Source: Isoperla grammatica (lineage: Eukaryota > Arthropoda > Insecta > Plecoptera > Perlodidae). Taken from it: a DNA stretch of 64,000 bases. The first letter of the stretch is position 1. Each line of letters begins with the position of its first letter. Below are positions 48,688 through 59,294 of this stretch, piece after piece. The DNA is taken from positions 6,013,788-6,077,787 of the forward strand of contig OX246741.1 of assembly GCA_945910005.1 (NCBI GenBank). Reading direction: 5' to 3'. The notes under the pieces were generated by a model. The model had not been told where the DNA came from. It did no database searches and saw nothing but the letters and a program-made list of their open reading frames with translations. The translations under genes were made by a program, and so were the position numbers.

Positions 48688-50015
48688 TTGGGGGTACAGT
48701 GAGTCTTCTTTACTTACACAATGTATAAACAGGCAAGTCGTTAACAATGTACATGCATTGTTTTATGTTTGTGCATTGTTCTATTAATAATATCCCAAAA
48801 AAGAATGGTAACAGACCTTCCTGCTATTCTTCATTTTACATTCTCGTTCTATGAGAATTCATACAAAAATAAAATGAACACAAAACCAAACTGGCCAATG
48901 CGCAATGCCCGTGTAGCAACCAAGCCGTCTGTTTTATTTTCAGTCTAGCTGCTTCCCATCTTCCTTGCATTGCGTAGCGGAAGTACCGAGGGTTTCCGGA
49001 AATGGCGTCACCACTTCGCACTCGGTCTTGATAATGTGAGGTCGTTGCAGCTGAACAGCACTGGCTGGACAAGAATGGAATACAAATCATGCGCTGTACT
49101 GCCTTAATGCACAGCCTAATGCATAGTCGCTACTTGATGGCCAAGGTCTACTTGATTGCTTACTCTACATTAACGACAGCGCAAGTACTGCTCATTTGTC
49201 GCGAGTACCCGGCCAAGTACTCGGCTAAGTACTTATACTTATATTCGACCATTTTTTTCTAATCAAATTGTCCTGTTTGTTTGTGTGACCATGGTTGTAT
49301 ATTATGTAAAATAAAAAAATTAAGACGTTATTAAGGGTAATGGGTGCCTCGCAGTGTCAACTAAACGCAAATTTAACGGTTTTTTATTGATATTTTTAGA
49401 ACACTTCAAGATATTGAAAAAGTGATTACTTACCCGGGATTTGGTTTTGAATAAGCTAAACAATGATTCTTAAAACTTTCAAAATATTTCATTGTTACTG
49501 TTGTTTTTTCATAGGTTATGAATTACAGATCTAACAATCATAACAATAATCATCATATTTGAAAGTTTATGAATTCGGTTGTTTAGTTGATTCAAATTCA
49601 AATCTCGGTTAAAATCACTTTTTAAGATCTAAAAGCTTTTAAGATATCAATGAAAACCTAAATTTGTCTAGTTCGATCTCTATGAGGTGCGAAACGTATG
49701 TGCCAAATTAGGCGCCGTCAATTAATTAAACGAGATTAGCTAAATTAATAGAGAGACCTGACCCAAGCTAGGGTTCGGTCCGGGCATTACACAGTAAGAG
49801 TTAACCCTCCCACACGCTCTAGCTAAGCCCAACTGAAATGCGGGATCAGAAGGCGTGTTGGATTATTCTATTAGTCAGCTGTTTAAATATGCAGGATTTA
49901 TAGCCATGAGCTCGACCACTCTGAGATTAGAGCGAGTGTTGCTAAGCCATGAGCCGGAGTGTTGCGGGGGCAAGTATGAAGGATTCACATCTTGAAGACA
50001 TGAGCGCACAATATA
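48688..50015. other. Intergenic, no gene seen
   Basis: Unique AT-rich sequence; a short ORF on the - strand (48836-49090) has no recognisable domain. Confidence 0.45.
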
Positions 50016-50017
50016 TA

Positions 50018-50379
50018 GGGAGTATTCACGTGACGTCACATCGGCCATATTAGAGGCCACCTATAGTACTATTTCAAGTTTCATTAGCTGTCAATAGCAA
50101 ACGAATAATATTGTTTACGTGGAAATATAACAAGTTTGTACACGTATATCCCCAGATAAAGTGTACGAAAATGATTATTGTATGCTTTTGTAAACGATTA
50201 AAAGAGTAATCGAGACAAAAGAGTTTGTTTATGCTGATTTTAAGTAATTTAATAGCAAACCAAAGTTAGAGAACAGTTGAATTTGCATCAAACGCCAGCT
50301 GAAACATAGTAACAATGAACTACCAATCCTCCAATGGTGGCCTCCAATGTGGCTCCATGCGCAATACGTGAATACACCT
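50018..50379. mobile_element. TA-flanked MITE, copy A
   Basis: The ends are GGGAGTATTCACGT and, inverted, AGGTGTATTCACGT, flanked by TA on both sides (50016-50017, 50380-50381), as for Tc1/mariner-class MITEs. Subterminal TGACGTCACATCGGCCATAT and, at the other end, TGGCCTCCAATGTGG. Copy B at 53946-54320 is its inverted counterpart. Confidence 0.82.
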
Positions 50380-50511
50380 TATTGTGTCAGGTTCCTCACG
50401 ATGTAACACATATCACAACAAGGAGAAAATTGATTCATTCATTGTCTTTTCACTCGGTTACAGAACTGATATCAGTGTGTCAGATATGCCTATTCGTCTT
50501 CTGTTGACAGC

Positions 50512-50745
50512 TCCGGTGTGGCTCATGCGGTTCTTAAGCTTATGACACTTATAGGGACGTGGGTTCGAATACCGCACAAGGCTTGGGTTATTGTAACAGT
50601 CCATCTGCATCTATCACCTCTCATCGTCTCGAATAGCTTTATTACAAGAAAAGAGACTAACGCATCAAGAATCATTTATTTAATGTCTATCCTTTTCAGT
50701 TATAAAAACTGATTTACAAAGGAGGACCTTAAATAAAACTAGGCT
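50512..50745 (+). mobile_element. tRNA-derived SINE family 2, full length
   Basis: A-box GTGTGGCTCATGCGG (50516-50530), B-box GTGGGTTCGAATACC (50560-50574), AT-rich body, then the hairpin tail CAGTTATAAAAACTGATTTA and CAAAGGAGGACCTTAAATAA. About 230 bp. It ties the orphan tails at 8.8 and 58.3 kb to a tRNA-headed element. Confidence 0.72.
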
Positions 50746-51018
50746 ATGCAAACAATCAATAATAGTGACATCATAAATAACAATAACAACAAAAACAAAA
50801 CAAACTACTTAACTTTAAAAAAAATCAAGGACAAGAAAAATAATTGAGAAATTAAATAAAATCAAATCAAGTGGAAATGCATTATATTAAATAATAAAAA
50901 TGTAGATGAAAGAACATCATCATTAGTCATGTAATATAAACACATATTGGCTTCTAATATGGTCATTGTGGCATCACGTGAATCATTACTACACATTTAA
51001 TTAATTAATTATCTACTC
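50746..51018. other. A-rich spacer
   Basis: Very A-rich on the + strand after the SINE; nothing recognisable. Confidence 0.4.
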
Positions 51019-51401
51019 TATATAAGGATCAAGAATGCCTTGCATTGTGTTGATGCAGAAAGATGCGTTGGTATGTGGACAACACCAGCAGCTCACTGGA
51101 GGACTCTGTTCTGATTGGCCAGAGCGACTGCGATGAGTAATGCAGCTGGACTCTACGACCATCGAGAGTCGCATAAACTGAATGCTACACGGCTAGGTAG
51201 TGTCAGCACAGCCAGTGTACTCCGTATACGTGGGGCAGTGAGGGTGCATGTGCTGTAGATTCGTGCGCAGTGCAGAGTAATATCCCAGTGCGTGTAGAGT
51301 GCGTTTGAGTGCGTGTAAAGTGCGTGTCTAAGAAAAGTGGTGACAGTTGAGATACTCATGGAAGGTCACCGCTCAGAATACTGCAATGTACTTCACGTGA
51401 G
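51019..51401 (+). promoter_or_regulatory. TATA box with candidate first exon
   Basis: TATATAAG at 51019-51026 is a good TATA box; the following 330 bp is moderately GC-rich with GTGCGTGTAGAGTGCGTTTG-type repeats. An ATG at 51357 opens a frame MEGHRSEYCNVLH that runs into a strong donor GTGAGTGG at 51399. No downstream exon is recognised in the window, so a gene here is only a possibility. Confidence 0.25.
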
Positions 51402-51594
51402 TGGCAAAACAGTTGTTATCTTTAATTAAATTACCTGTTAAAGAATTTGTATGAATAGTTTTTCTGTTCGGATGTTTTAAATGGATTGCATTTAGCTAAT
51501 TTCTTTTAAGCATGCTTATTTTTTTTCTTATTGAACCATTTATTAGCTCTCATTGAATGAGTGGATGCAAGGGGACTATCTTGGTATCTTGTGG
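51402..51594. other. Spacer, no feature seen
   Basis: AT-rich sequence between the candidate first exon and a SINE; nothing recognisable. Confidence 0.35.
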
Positions 51595-51768
51595 TATTTG
51601 AATAGTTGGAAAGGAATGTCCGTGAACTGCACTCCATCCCAGCATTCTACCTTGTGACTTAGGGAAACCTAGGAAAACACCTTCAGTCGAGACTGCCAGT
51701 GGCCGGTATCGAACCGGAGACCTCCCGGACTGAAGTATTGCGTGTTACCGCTGAGCCACCTCTATCGG
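51595..51768 (-). mobile_element. tRNA-derived SINE family 1, well preserved
   Basis: On the - strand: CCGATAGAGGTGGCTCAGCG (A-box), GGTCTCCGGTTCGATACCGG (B-box), then CTGAAGGTGTTTTCCTAGG and AATGCTGGGATGGAG to ATTCCTTTCCAACTATTC. A second, very eroded copy may follow at 51815-51935. Confidence 0.82.
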
Positions 51769-51939
51769 TTACTGCCTATAACTATACGTTGTCGTTATAG
51801 TTTGGAATATATATTATCGAGCTCTATTCCCAACATTCACTCTTAGACTAAATCAACCTGAAGCAATAACTCCAGTCACGATAACAGGTGACTGGAGTCG
51901 AACTCAGTTCTGCGTTATTCATGAGCTGCAGGTGTCAGT

Positions 51940-52436
51940 ACAATTACACCCTCTGTTCAACTAAGAATAGATTTAAGTCCATACAATTTAGTCGCATTAA
52001 AACATGTTGAAAATCACCATAATATGAAGTATATTATCGACACCAGACATGAAATTGAGGGATAGTGCAAACATCATAAAAATATAACTTGCAAAGATGT
52101 GATAGTGGAAACAATTCTGGTGTTTTTAAACGCGTAGATTTAATTAAAGAACTGTTAAAATAAAACAGTTTCCCTGGTCTTGGATTGCTGGAAACGTAAT
52201 TAAAAATGTAAACTTCTCCCATACCTCTTCAACCTCGAGGCGACCCCCCCCCCTCCAGCTGAGGCTACCCCCCCCCCAGCTTAATTACCCCTCCTACACC
52301 GTCTTGAAAGTGCCCCATATAAATAAACTGTTCCTAGAAAACTTTTAAGAGATTATTTCAGTCACAATGTGTTTGAAATTAGAAACTAAACGCATTCAAC
52401 GAGTATTCTTTGAAAATATTTTCCATTCATAAATAT
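51940..52436. other. Intergenic, no gene seen
   Basis: Contains two C-rich runs (52244-52255, 52268-52277) separated by TCCAGCTGAGGCTA. A short ORF on the - strand is not recognisable. Confidence 0.45.
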
Positions 52437-52602
52437 AATAAATAAATAAATAAATAAATAAATTCACATTTAGAGTCTACCCATGCACTCAGTAATGAAA
52501 CTGATTTTCAGTGGGGGACTTTAATTTAAAGTAACTAAACCAACCCTGTAGGCTCCGAACACCATCGACGAGTGAGTGATAACCAATCAAAGATCGATAT
52601 TT
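52437..52602 (-). repeat. Dispersed repeat with (ATTT)n tail, copy 2
   Basis: This is the reverse complement counterpart of 18890-19048, with the simple tail at its left end here as (AAAT)n, then TTCACATTTAGAGTCTACCC, GTGGGGGACTTTAATTTAAA, AACCAACCC and CGACGAGTGAGTGATAACC. Confidence 0.78.
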
Positions 52603-53945
52603 GAAATACGAAACATATAAATCAGTGATTCATATTTTTCACATTACATTACACATACATAATTACACAATCTGCAAAGAGTATAATATTATATCACAGC
52701 TACGTAGTTAATTAGTTATCTGTGATTATATTATACAGTAAAGATTGTCTAATAAAAATGAATTCAATAACACATTGATGTGAATACGATGCAGTCACGT
52801 TCACTAGCTAAGTACACAGCGCAGTGTTCGTACTTGTACGTGTTACTTCATAGTGAATCTAAATCCGATACCGATTAAGTGATGCGCCTCACTCGAGACT
52901 CAAGTACTCTTATCACGGTTGATACTTGGAAGTTGGAAGTGAGGCCGCACGCGTAGTGGGCAATAACTCAAACCGGCGTCAGAATCTCAATATTGATAAC
53001 GTGACATGAATGCGCCGGTTGTTGACAATCGCTTTTAAGCTCGATGTTCCGATAGAAAGCTCCCATCCTGTGCTGACGAGCTGACGAGTTTCGAGACACG
53101 CAGGTTCATGATTACATAATCATTTATCGGAGAAATCCCTAATGGAGGGTTATATCAGTTTTATCTGATGTATACCCTTAATTTTTTAAGCGATTAAGGT
53201 GTTTTGACAGGAATGGCTTAAAATCGTGTTGATTTAATGTTTATGGTTCATGCCGTTAAAATAAAATTACATTCAGTATCATAATTTTAAGATCTACTGA
53301 TATTGTCAAAAAACGGATGGAAAATTCGATAAAATTTTGACAATTTGAAGATAGTATTGAAACTTGGAAATTGCATCAATTTTTAAGATTGTTACACGTA
53401 CAGATAACCTTGACGTTTTATGCTTTTAAATACCAATTAATAATAATTATTATTATCATCATTATTATTTAAGATTGTCGGTAGATAAGAAAACTAATGA
53501 ATAACGTAGATTTACTGGTCTTTGCATTAATCGTATTTGTGGCGCGTACACAAAATATCGATTGGTTTAGTTCAGTGCGACCTATTTGTTTATTTACCCT
53601 TGTGCTCAGTTATCTTGACCTTGATTTAGGAAACACGCCACACGTGTGGTTTGAGTGGACAACGCACCATTTGGCAGCGCATCACTCGAGTGCTCAATGA
53701 ACAAGATACAGAAATAATGTTGTTTACTCCTTGCGTCAGGGCCACGCAGAGTCTTTCTCTTACAGGGTGGTAGACTTCACGGCGACCAGTAATACAATTC
53801 TGTCTCTCTGCTTTATGGTGCTTGTTTAAGAGAATTCAAACCTTTACACAAGGAAATGCGTTAGTGGGCGTAAAAGCGATCGGTTCTAGGGATCAAAGTG
53901 TAATTACCACAACGTAACTCGTCTCATTGCTTGCAGAGTTCAATA
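52603..53945. other. Intergenic, no gene seen
   Basis: AT-rich unique sequence. The ORF at 53497-53700 has a hydrophobic start but no recognisable domain. Confidence 0.45.
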
Positions 53946-54320
53946 GGGTGTATTCACGTATTGTGCATGGTGGCCACATTGGAGGCCACAATGGCATGTG
54001 ATTGGTAGTTCATTGTTAGGCCTTCAGGTTAGGTTTCAGCCGGCGTTTGAGGTAAATTAAACTCTTCTCTAACTTTGGTTTGCTATTATCACTTAAAACC
54101 AACATAAACAAACTCTTTTGTCTCGATTACTCTTTTAATCGTTTACAAAAGCATACAATAATTATTTTCGTACACTTTATCGGGAAATATACATGTTCAA
54201 ACTTGTCATATTTCCCCCGTAAACAATTTTATTCGGGTTCTATTGACAGCTAAACGAAACTTGGTATAGTACTATAGGTGGCCTCCAATATGGCCGATGT
54301 GGCGTCACGTGAATACTCCC
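53946..54320. mobile_element. TA-flanked MITE, copy B (inverted relative to copy A)
   Basis: The ends are GGGTGTATTCACGT and, inverted, GGGAGTATTCACGT, flanked by TA (53944-53945, 54321-54322). The interior shares CAAACTCTTTTGTCTCGATT, AATCGTTTACAAAAGCATAC and GTACACTTTATC with copy A in reverse complement. 375 bp. Confidence 0.85.
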
Positions 54321-54322
54321 TA

Positions 54323-54786
54323 TAGTACCAACTATACATTTCTACTTTTCTAGTTGAAGTTCCTACCGTCTACATGAAACAGGGGATAATTACTTACTAC
54401 CTCGAGTTTGGTACCAGGAAATAAATCACCAACACAGCAGGCGTGACTATGCTGATACTTGTGCTATCTACTAAGCGCAAGACTGCTTGTATGTACGTGT
54501 GAAAGAACGCAAGTAACCTGATTGTATTCGTTGAAACAGAGCGCATGAAACATGTGGTCGATAATGATGAGGGATCTATGCGGCTAGTACTGCTTACGTT
54601 GGGGCTATAATGAATATATGACGGCTCTTAAGTCACCGTTTACAGTATCCCGTACCATATTATAATAATAATAATTATTATTATTATTAATTGTCTATTC
54701 TTGTCATCCCAAAAAAAAATAAGGTTTTGACAAGAAACGGCGTCGACGCTAGTAAACATGGTAAAACACTTAAAATCCTAAGAAAT
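54323..54786. other. Intergenic, no gene seen
   Basis: Contains a (TAA)n/(TTA)n inverted run near 54660-54690. Nothing else recognised. Confidence 0.4.
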
Positions 54787-55030
54787 CTTGTGCCGCGAAG
54801 AGCCTTCTAAACACTAAATACTACGCTAACACTTCAATTAAACTAAACTAAAACTAAACTAACACCTTATAATACATAAAGGCAATTATACATAAACTTG
54901 TGCCACGAAGAGCCTTCTAAACACTAAATACTACGCCAACACTTCAATTAAACTAAACTCAAACTAAACTAACACTTATAATACATAAAGGCAATTATAC
55001 ATAAAGGTAATTATGCATAAAGGCAATTTC
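54787..55030. repeat. Tandem duplication, period 110 bp
   Basis: CTTGTGCCGCGAAGAGCCTT at 54787 and CTTGTGCCACGAAGAGCCTT at 54897 start two near-identical units containing AACTAAACT repeats. The second ends in further small repeats of CATAAAGGCAATTA. Confidence 0.9.
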
Positions 55031-55032
55031 CA

Positions 55033-55120
55033 AAGTTCAGAAAACCCAGCCAGAACCGGGAATCGAACCCTGGTCTTTCTGCAGGAATAAACTCCCAAGA
55101 GCAGCGAGCCAGACACATCA
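55033..55120 (-). mobile_element. tRNA-derived SINE head, family 2-like
   Basis: On the - strand: TGTCTGGCTCGCTGCTCTTG (A-box region), GAGTTTATTCCTGCAGAAAG, then B-box CAGGGTTCGATTCCCGG and TTCTGGCTGGG. It parallels the head at 23500-23560 (GGGTTTATTCC...GGGTTCGATTCC...GGGCTGG). No tail is clear. Confidence 0.55.
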
Positions 55121-55140
55121 ATCAAGTTCCTAGTTGCGGC

Positions 55141-57317
55141 GACGACTTCAAGCCACCTTACCAGGGCGGTATCGATAAAACGTCAGCTCGAACCGAGAGT
55201 TGAACCCCGGACGTTGTGAAATGAAGAGCATCAAATGGATACAAATGAGGATCTGATAGTGAGCTGAGCGTCGCGTTCCATCATTAGAGACAGACGACAC
55301 TGGGAAGCAACAGGTTCATTCGTTTTACTTATGCGCGGTTTAATTGTCAACGCAAATATATGTATGAACCTTCATACATTCTCTTGCTCGCTAAAGTTAG
55401 GACAGAGTGTTCAGCGGTCCAAAAATATGTTATTTAGTTTAAGATCTTTTATAAGACCTCTTTATGTCTATTTTCACCTACTTCTTTAATTCGTTACCTT
55501 TGTATGTGTATTTTCATGGACATTTAAGAAAACAATATAATTGTGGGAGGACAGCCTAAAAAGAGTTTATCCTTCGGGGAACAAATGTTATTTAAAATCT
55601 TATTATGAGTTAATTAAGAACAGTGTTTTGTTTTTCAGCTCTTTTACTTCGAAAGTTTGAAGAAGAATTTTTGTTTTACATTTTGCATAATATTAATTTA
55701 AGCTAATGAGGTTGTTATAAAGTGTTAATTAAATGTTGATATGAGCCCAAACCTGGAACAGATGGTTCAGTCTCAACTCGCCTTTTCTTAACTGCCCTTG
55801 CCAATTAACTGCCCTTGCCAATTAACTGCCCTTGCCAATTATCTGTCTCAAGCCGCCTTTGAATGTCCAATTCGATGAATCAATTATCCCCCCTCCCCCC
55901 CCCCATATCTCTGCATGCGAGTAGACAGCAACCTTCTCTGTTACCACTGCAGGTACTGTCCATCGAAACACAGAGATAGACGAAGTGGTTAAACAAACTG
56001 GTTGTAAGTCTGTGTATAAAAGTAATAATGTCGGGTTTTAATGTGATTTACCTTTAATAATATGAGATTCCATTTTAAAATTAGATTGGGACTCAAGTGT
56101 TCCACAGCAAACTTTTAAATACCGACGGCATAGATGAGTTAACCGGAGCGTTGTTTTGGACACATTTATAATTATCTGTATGGATGCAATCTGCTGCCCA
56201 TAATATGGTTTTACTAAATATGAGATAATACCCACTTTCAGATGAACGAAAGTGTTTACAATTTACTGATAAAGATTAACTATCATAAGTAAACAAACAG
56301 AAATGATTTTGATACGGTGTAAATAAAAAGTTCCGACTTTCTTGGTTCAAAAGTAGCCCAAGTTTTCCGTTCCGATCACTCCCATGATAGCTCTGTTTGA
56401 TCTAAGTTCTGAACGAACTAATACATAATCAAACACATTATGTCTCGAGTTAGGCGCTATCATACACTCCACACTTCACCTTAAACCGCTTACATTATAT
56501 TATATTAGACGCGTCGGCGAAATCTGTCGCGGATTCGTTTCCCCGTTGAATAATGCATAGTCGAGAGTGGAGCTAGATTCACTTTCGTTAGTAAACTAAA
56601 ACATGCATAATGTATGTCCTTGTGTAATTGGGTGAAGATCTTCGCACTTTGCTGGAGGGTAATCTCAAGATTCTGAACAATGGCGTAACTGAGATAGTTA
56701 TTATTCTAATTAAATTTTTGTAATGATACTAAAGTGAAACATATAAAGATTAGATTACAATATTGTTGTTTGGAATATTGTGGGTTTTATTCTCTATTCC
56801 CATCACCTAGAATCTTGATTATTAGGTATTTCCCTATCATAAGACTGAGTTTGTCTCAATATCTGAAGTGAAGCATTATTAAATATAGTTACACTTACAG
56901 ATTTGGAGACTTGAACATTTTATAAATTAAAAATAATCATAGGAAACACATTCTGATGCAAATACATTCTGTAGGTATAAGTTCTGGTTCGTTCGTCAAA
57001 TGGTTCGTTTCTTTGAGTGTTCCAACTCGAGATGAATGCAAGCCAAGGTCCGTCGATTTAATTACCGGAGGCTCGGTAAACCTCATAGGAGTTCGACGAG
57101 CCTACGCCAGGGGATTTACGGACCTTGATGCAAGCAAGAGGAGTTGGCAACAGTTGTTTAGGGTTCCAGGCTCGAATCTGAGGGATGGGGATGTTTTTAT
57201 CTTCATTATCACTCATCATCATTTTGATTAGTATCGTTGACACAATATGAGACATTAGCCGAAATGTTATCATAACGATGGTCTTCTAATAGACAATTTT
57301 CAAAATTTATCTATAGA
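55141..57317. other. Intergenic; 17-bp triple repeat and possible SINE
   Basis: A unit ACTGCCCTTGCCAATTA is repeated three times (55791-55841). C-run near 55890-55905. At about 57050-57190 a B-box-like GGCTCGAATCTGAGG may mark an eroded SINE. No gene is seen. Confidence 0.5.
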
Positions 57318-57475
57318 ACCCTTAGATAGAAGTAATCACGGCCCTTTAAGATTTCAATAACAATGCACAACAATAAAACTAGTTTTCAAACGTTATGTCA
57401 AAATGCATTTTTCATTGTTGTGCATTGTTGTCATTGAAGATTTAGATGACAGTGATTAGTTCTTTCTAAGCGTCC
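57318..57475. mobile_element. Foldback MITE, imperfect hairpin
   Basis: Left arm ACCCTTAGATAGAAGTAATC...CAATGCACAACAAT (57318-57374) is complementary, with mismatches, to ATTGTTGTGCATTGTTGTCA...TCTTTCTAAGCGTCC (57414-57475). Half copies lie at 57557-57615, 57800-57840 and 63821-63913. Confidence 0.72.
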
Positions 57476-57654
57476 TAGACCAATTTTTAAGATGGTCTAT
57501 TGGTATACGGCAGAGTTCGTGGTGTGAGATAGGCAATAGAGTCAGAATACATCTAGGACCCATAGATAGAGCAAAAAACGGCCCACTAGATCTTCAATGA
57601 CAACAATGAAAAATGCTCCTCAACATAACTATTAAGGACCCTTAGAGTCGATTT

Positions 57655-57793
57655 ACAGCTACGCGTTGCGAGCGAAGCGAAGGCGCGAGCTCCAATCAGT
57701 GGCCGAGTTTGCGTGAAACTATTAACTTCTTTGCTTCAAACTCGGCCGCTGATTGGAGCTCGCGCCCTCGCTTCGCTCGCAACGCGTAGCTGT
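57655..57793. repeat. GC-rich hairpin, 56-bp arms
   Basis: Arms 57655-57710 and 57738-57793 are nearly perfect complements (ACAGCTACGCGTTGCGAGCG...GGCCGAGTTT), with a 27-nt AT-rich loop. The arms are CpG-rich in AT-rich surroundings. The stem includes GCGAGCGAAGCGAAGGCGCG. Confidence 0.88.
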
Positions 57794-57840
57794 TAACGTA
57801 CCATTAGATAGAGCGTATCACGGCTTCCTAGATCAATTCT

Positions 57841-58261
57841 GAAAATCATCTATTATGTAAAGCGCTCTATGTCATGTCTTACAACAACAATTGTAGACGT
57901 GGGCTGCAATAGATATGAACAAATGAAAATACTGTAGAGAAACTACTAAATAATAGATAAATGTTTCAAACTTGTGCAGGGACTGCAAACAAGTTGATAA
58001 ACGACATTTGATTCAGTGAAGTTTTGCTAGCCGGCCTAATTGCCTGGAACATGATTACTATGACGTCAAGCGCAGAGCATCATGGGTAATTAACTCTTGT
58101 GATATTCATTGAGAACTCTTCATTTTGTTCGGTAAGTCTCGAGTTTGGTCGGCTAGTCTCGAGTTTGTTCGATAAACAGTAAACACCACGTTTATGAGTA
58201 GTAGTTCTTGATTCAGCTGCAACTTTAACGACAATTTACTTAATTTTTTAATTTGATTTAC
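57841..58261. other. Intergenic, no gene seen
   Basis: Nothing recognisable except a repeated TCTCGAGTTTGGTCGG-like phrase near 58136-58170. Confidence 0.4.
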
Positions 58262-58335
58262 TTATCGTTTATTCTACTCAGTTATAAAACTGATTTACAA
58301 AGGTGGACAATAAATACAAATATATAATTGACAGA
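58262..58335 (+). repeat. SINE/LINE 3' tail with hairpin
   Basis: CAGTTATAAAACTGATTTAC followed by AAAGGTGGACAATAAATACAA matches the tails at 8.8 and 50.7 kb. No head is recognisable upstream. Confidence 0.55.
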
Positions 58336-58524
58336 GCAACAATAATAAAAGCAATGAATAAAATAAAATGGCAATTAAAATAAAACAACAGAAAAAAACT
58401 TGTATAGAAAAATAAAACATTCAACAAATTTGAAAAACATATATCTGTAGATAGAGGTACATAGAAGAAATAAAATAATGTTGACAACAGAAATACAAGG
58501 TGTGAAAATATCAATGTAATATCA

Positions 58525-58642
58525 CTATATATATATATATATATATGAGGTGGGGTAAGTTCAAACCACCTACTCAATTTATATCGTGTGATGAAACCCA
58601 GAAAATGGTGAACAATAACATATATATATATATATATATATA
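58525..58642. repeat. Two (TA)n microsatellites
   Basis: (TA)n at about 58525-58546 and 58619-58642, separated by GAGGTGGGGTAAGTTC and unique sequence. The surrounding bases are A-rich and carry no gene. Confidence 0.85.
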
Positions 58643-59294
58643 TTATACAAAAATAATGCTCTGTAAATTTGTTTTGTATATCCTGATATGAATTCGAACT
58701 TTTTATATATTGAAAAAGAGAACATATTCATATTATGGCAGATAATGTAACACGAAACTAACGAAACTTATTAGCTTACATTTACAAAACACATTCAACA
58801 GAATGATAAAATGTTTGATTTTTGAAAATATGTGAGAGAGTATTGTTTATGAAAAATAAGAGAGGAAAGACTCGTACACATTAGCTTTATAACACTTCAT
58901 AATAGACTTTTGTCAACATTTTAATCCATATCGAGTTATGGAGAAGAGAGGTATTAAAAAAATTTAAAAAAAATCTTGAGGGTCATTCCACCTGACGGTT
59001 ATCGAAGTGGGTTCACACTGGTTCATAGATATTTTGCGTCTTCACGCCGAACAAGGAGTTTTGTCTCCGGACCGGACCTTAGCCCATGAGCAAGCAAGGC
59101 CCACACAGGTCGATGCATGCGTCAGTCAACCGACCATTGTGCAAGCTAATCTGATATAACCATACAAGTAATTGCGTTGCTACATCGTGAACGGTTTCTA
59201 CTTGTTTATGATATCAACCTTCACATTAGGCGTGTTAGGGAAATAATTACAGTGTTTACATTTATTGGTGGAGAACTATATATAGATAGATATA
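58643..59294. other. Intergenic, no gene seen
   Basis: AT-rich then moderately GC-rich sequence near 59000-59130; nothing recognisable. Confidence 0.4.
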
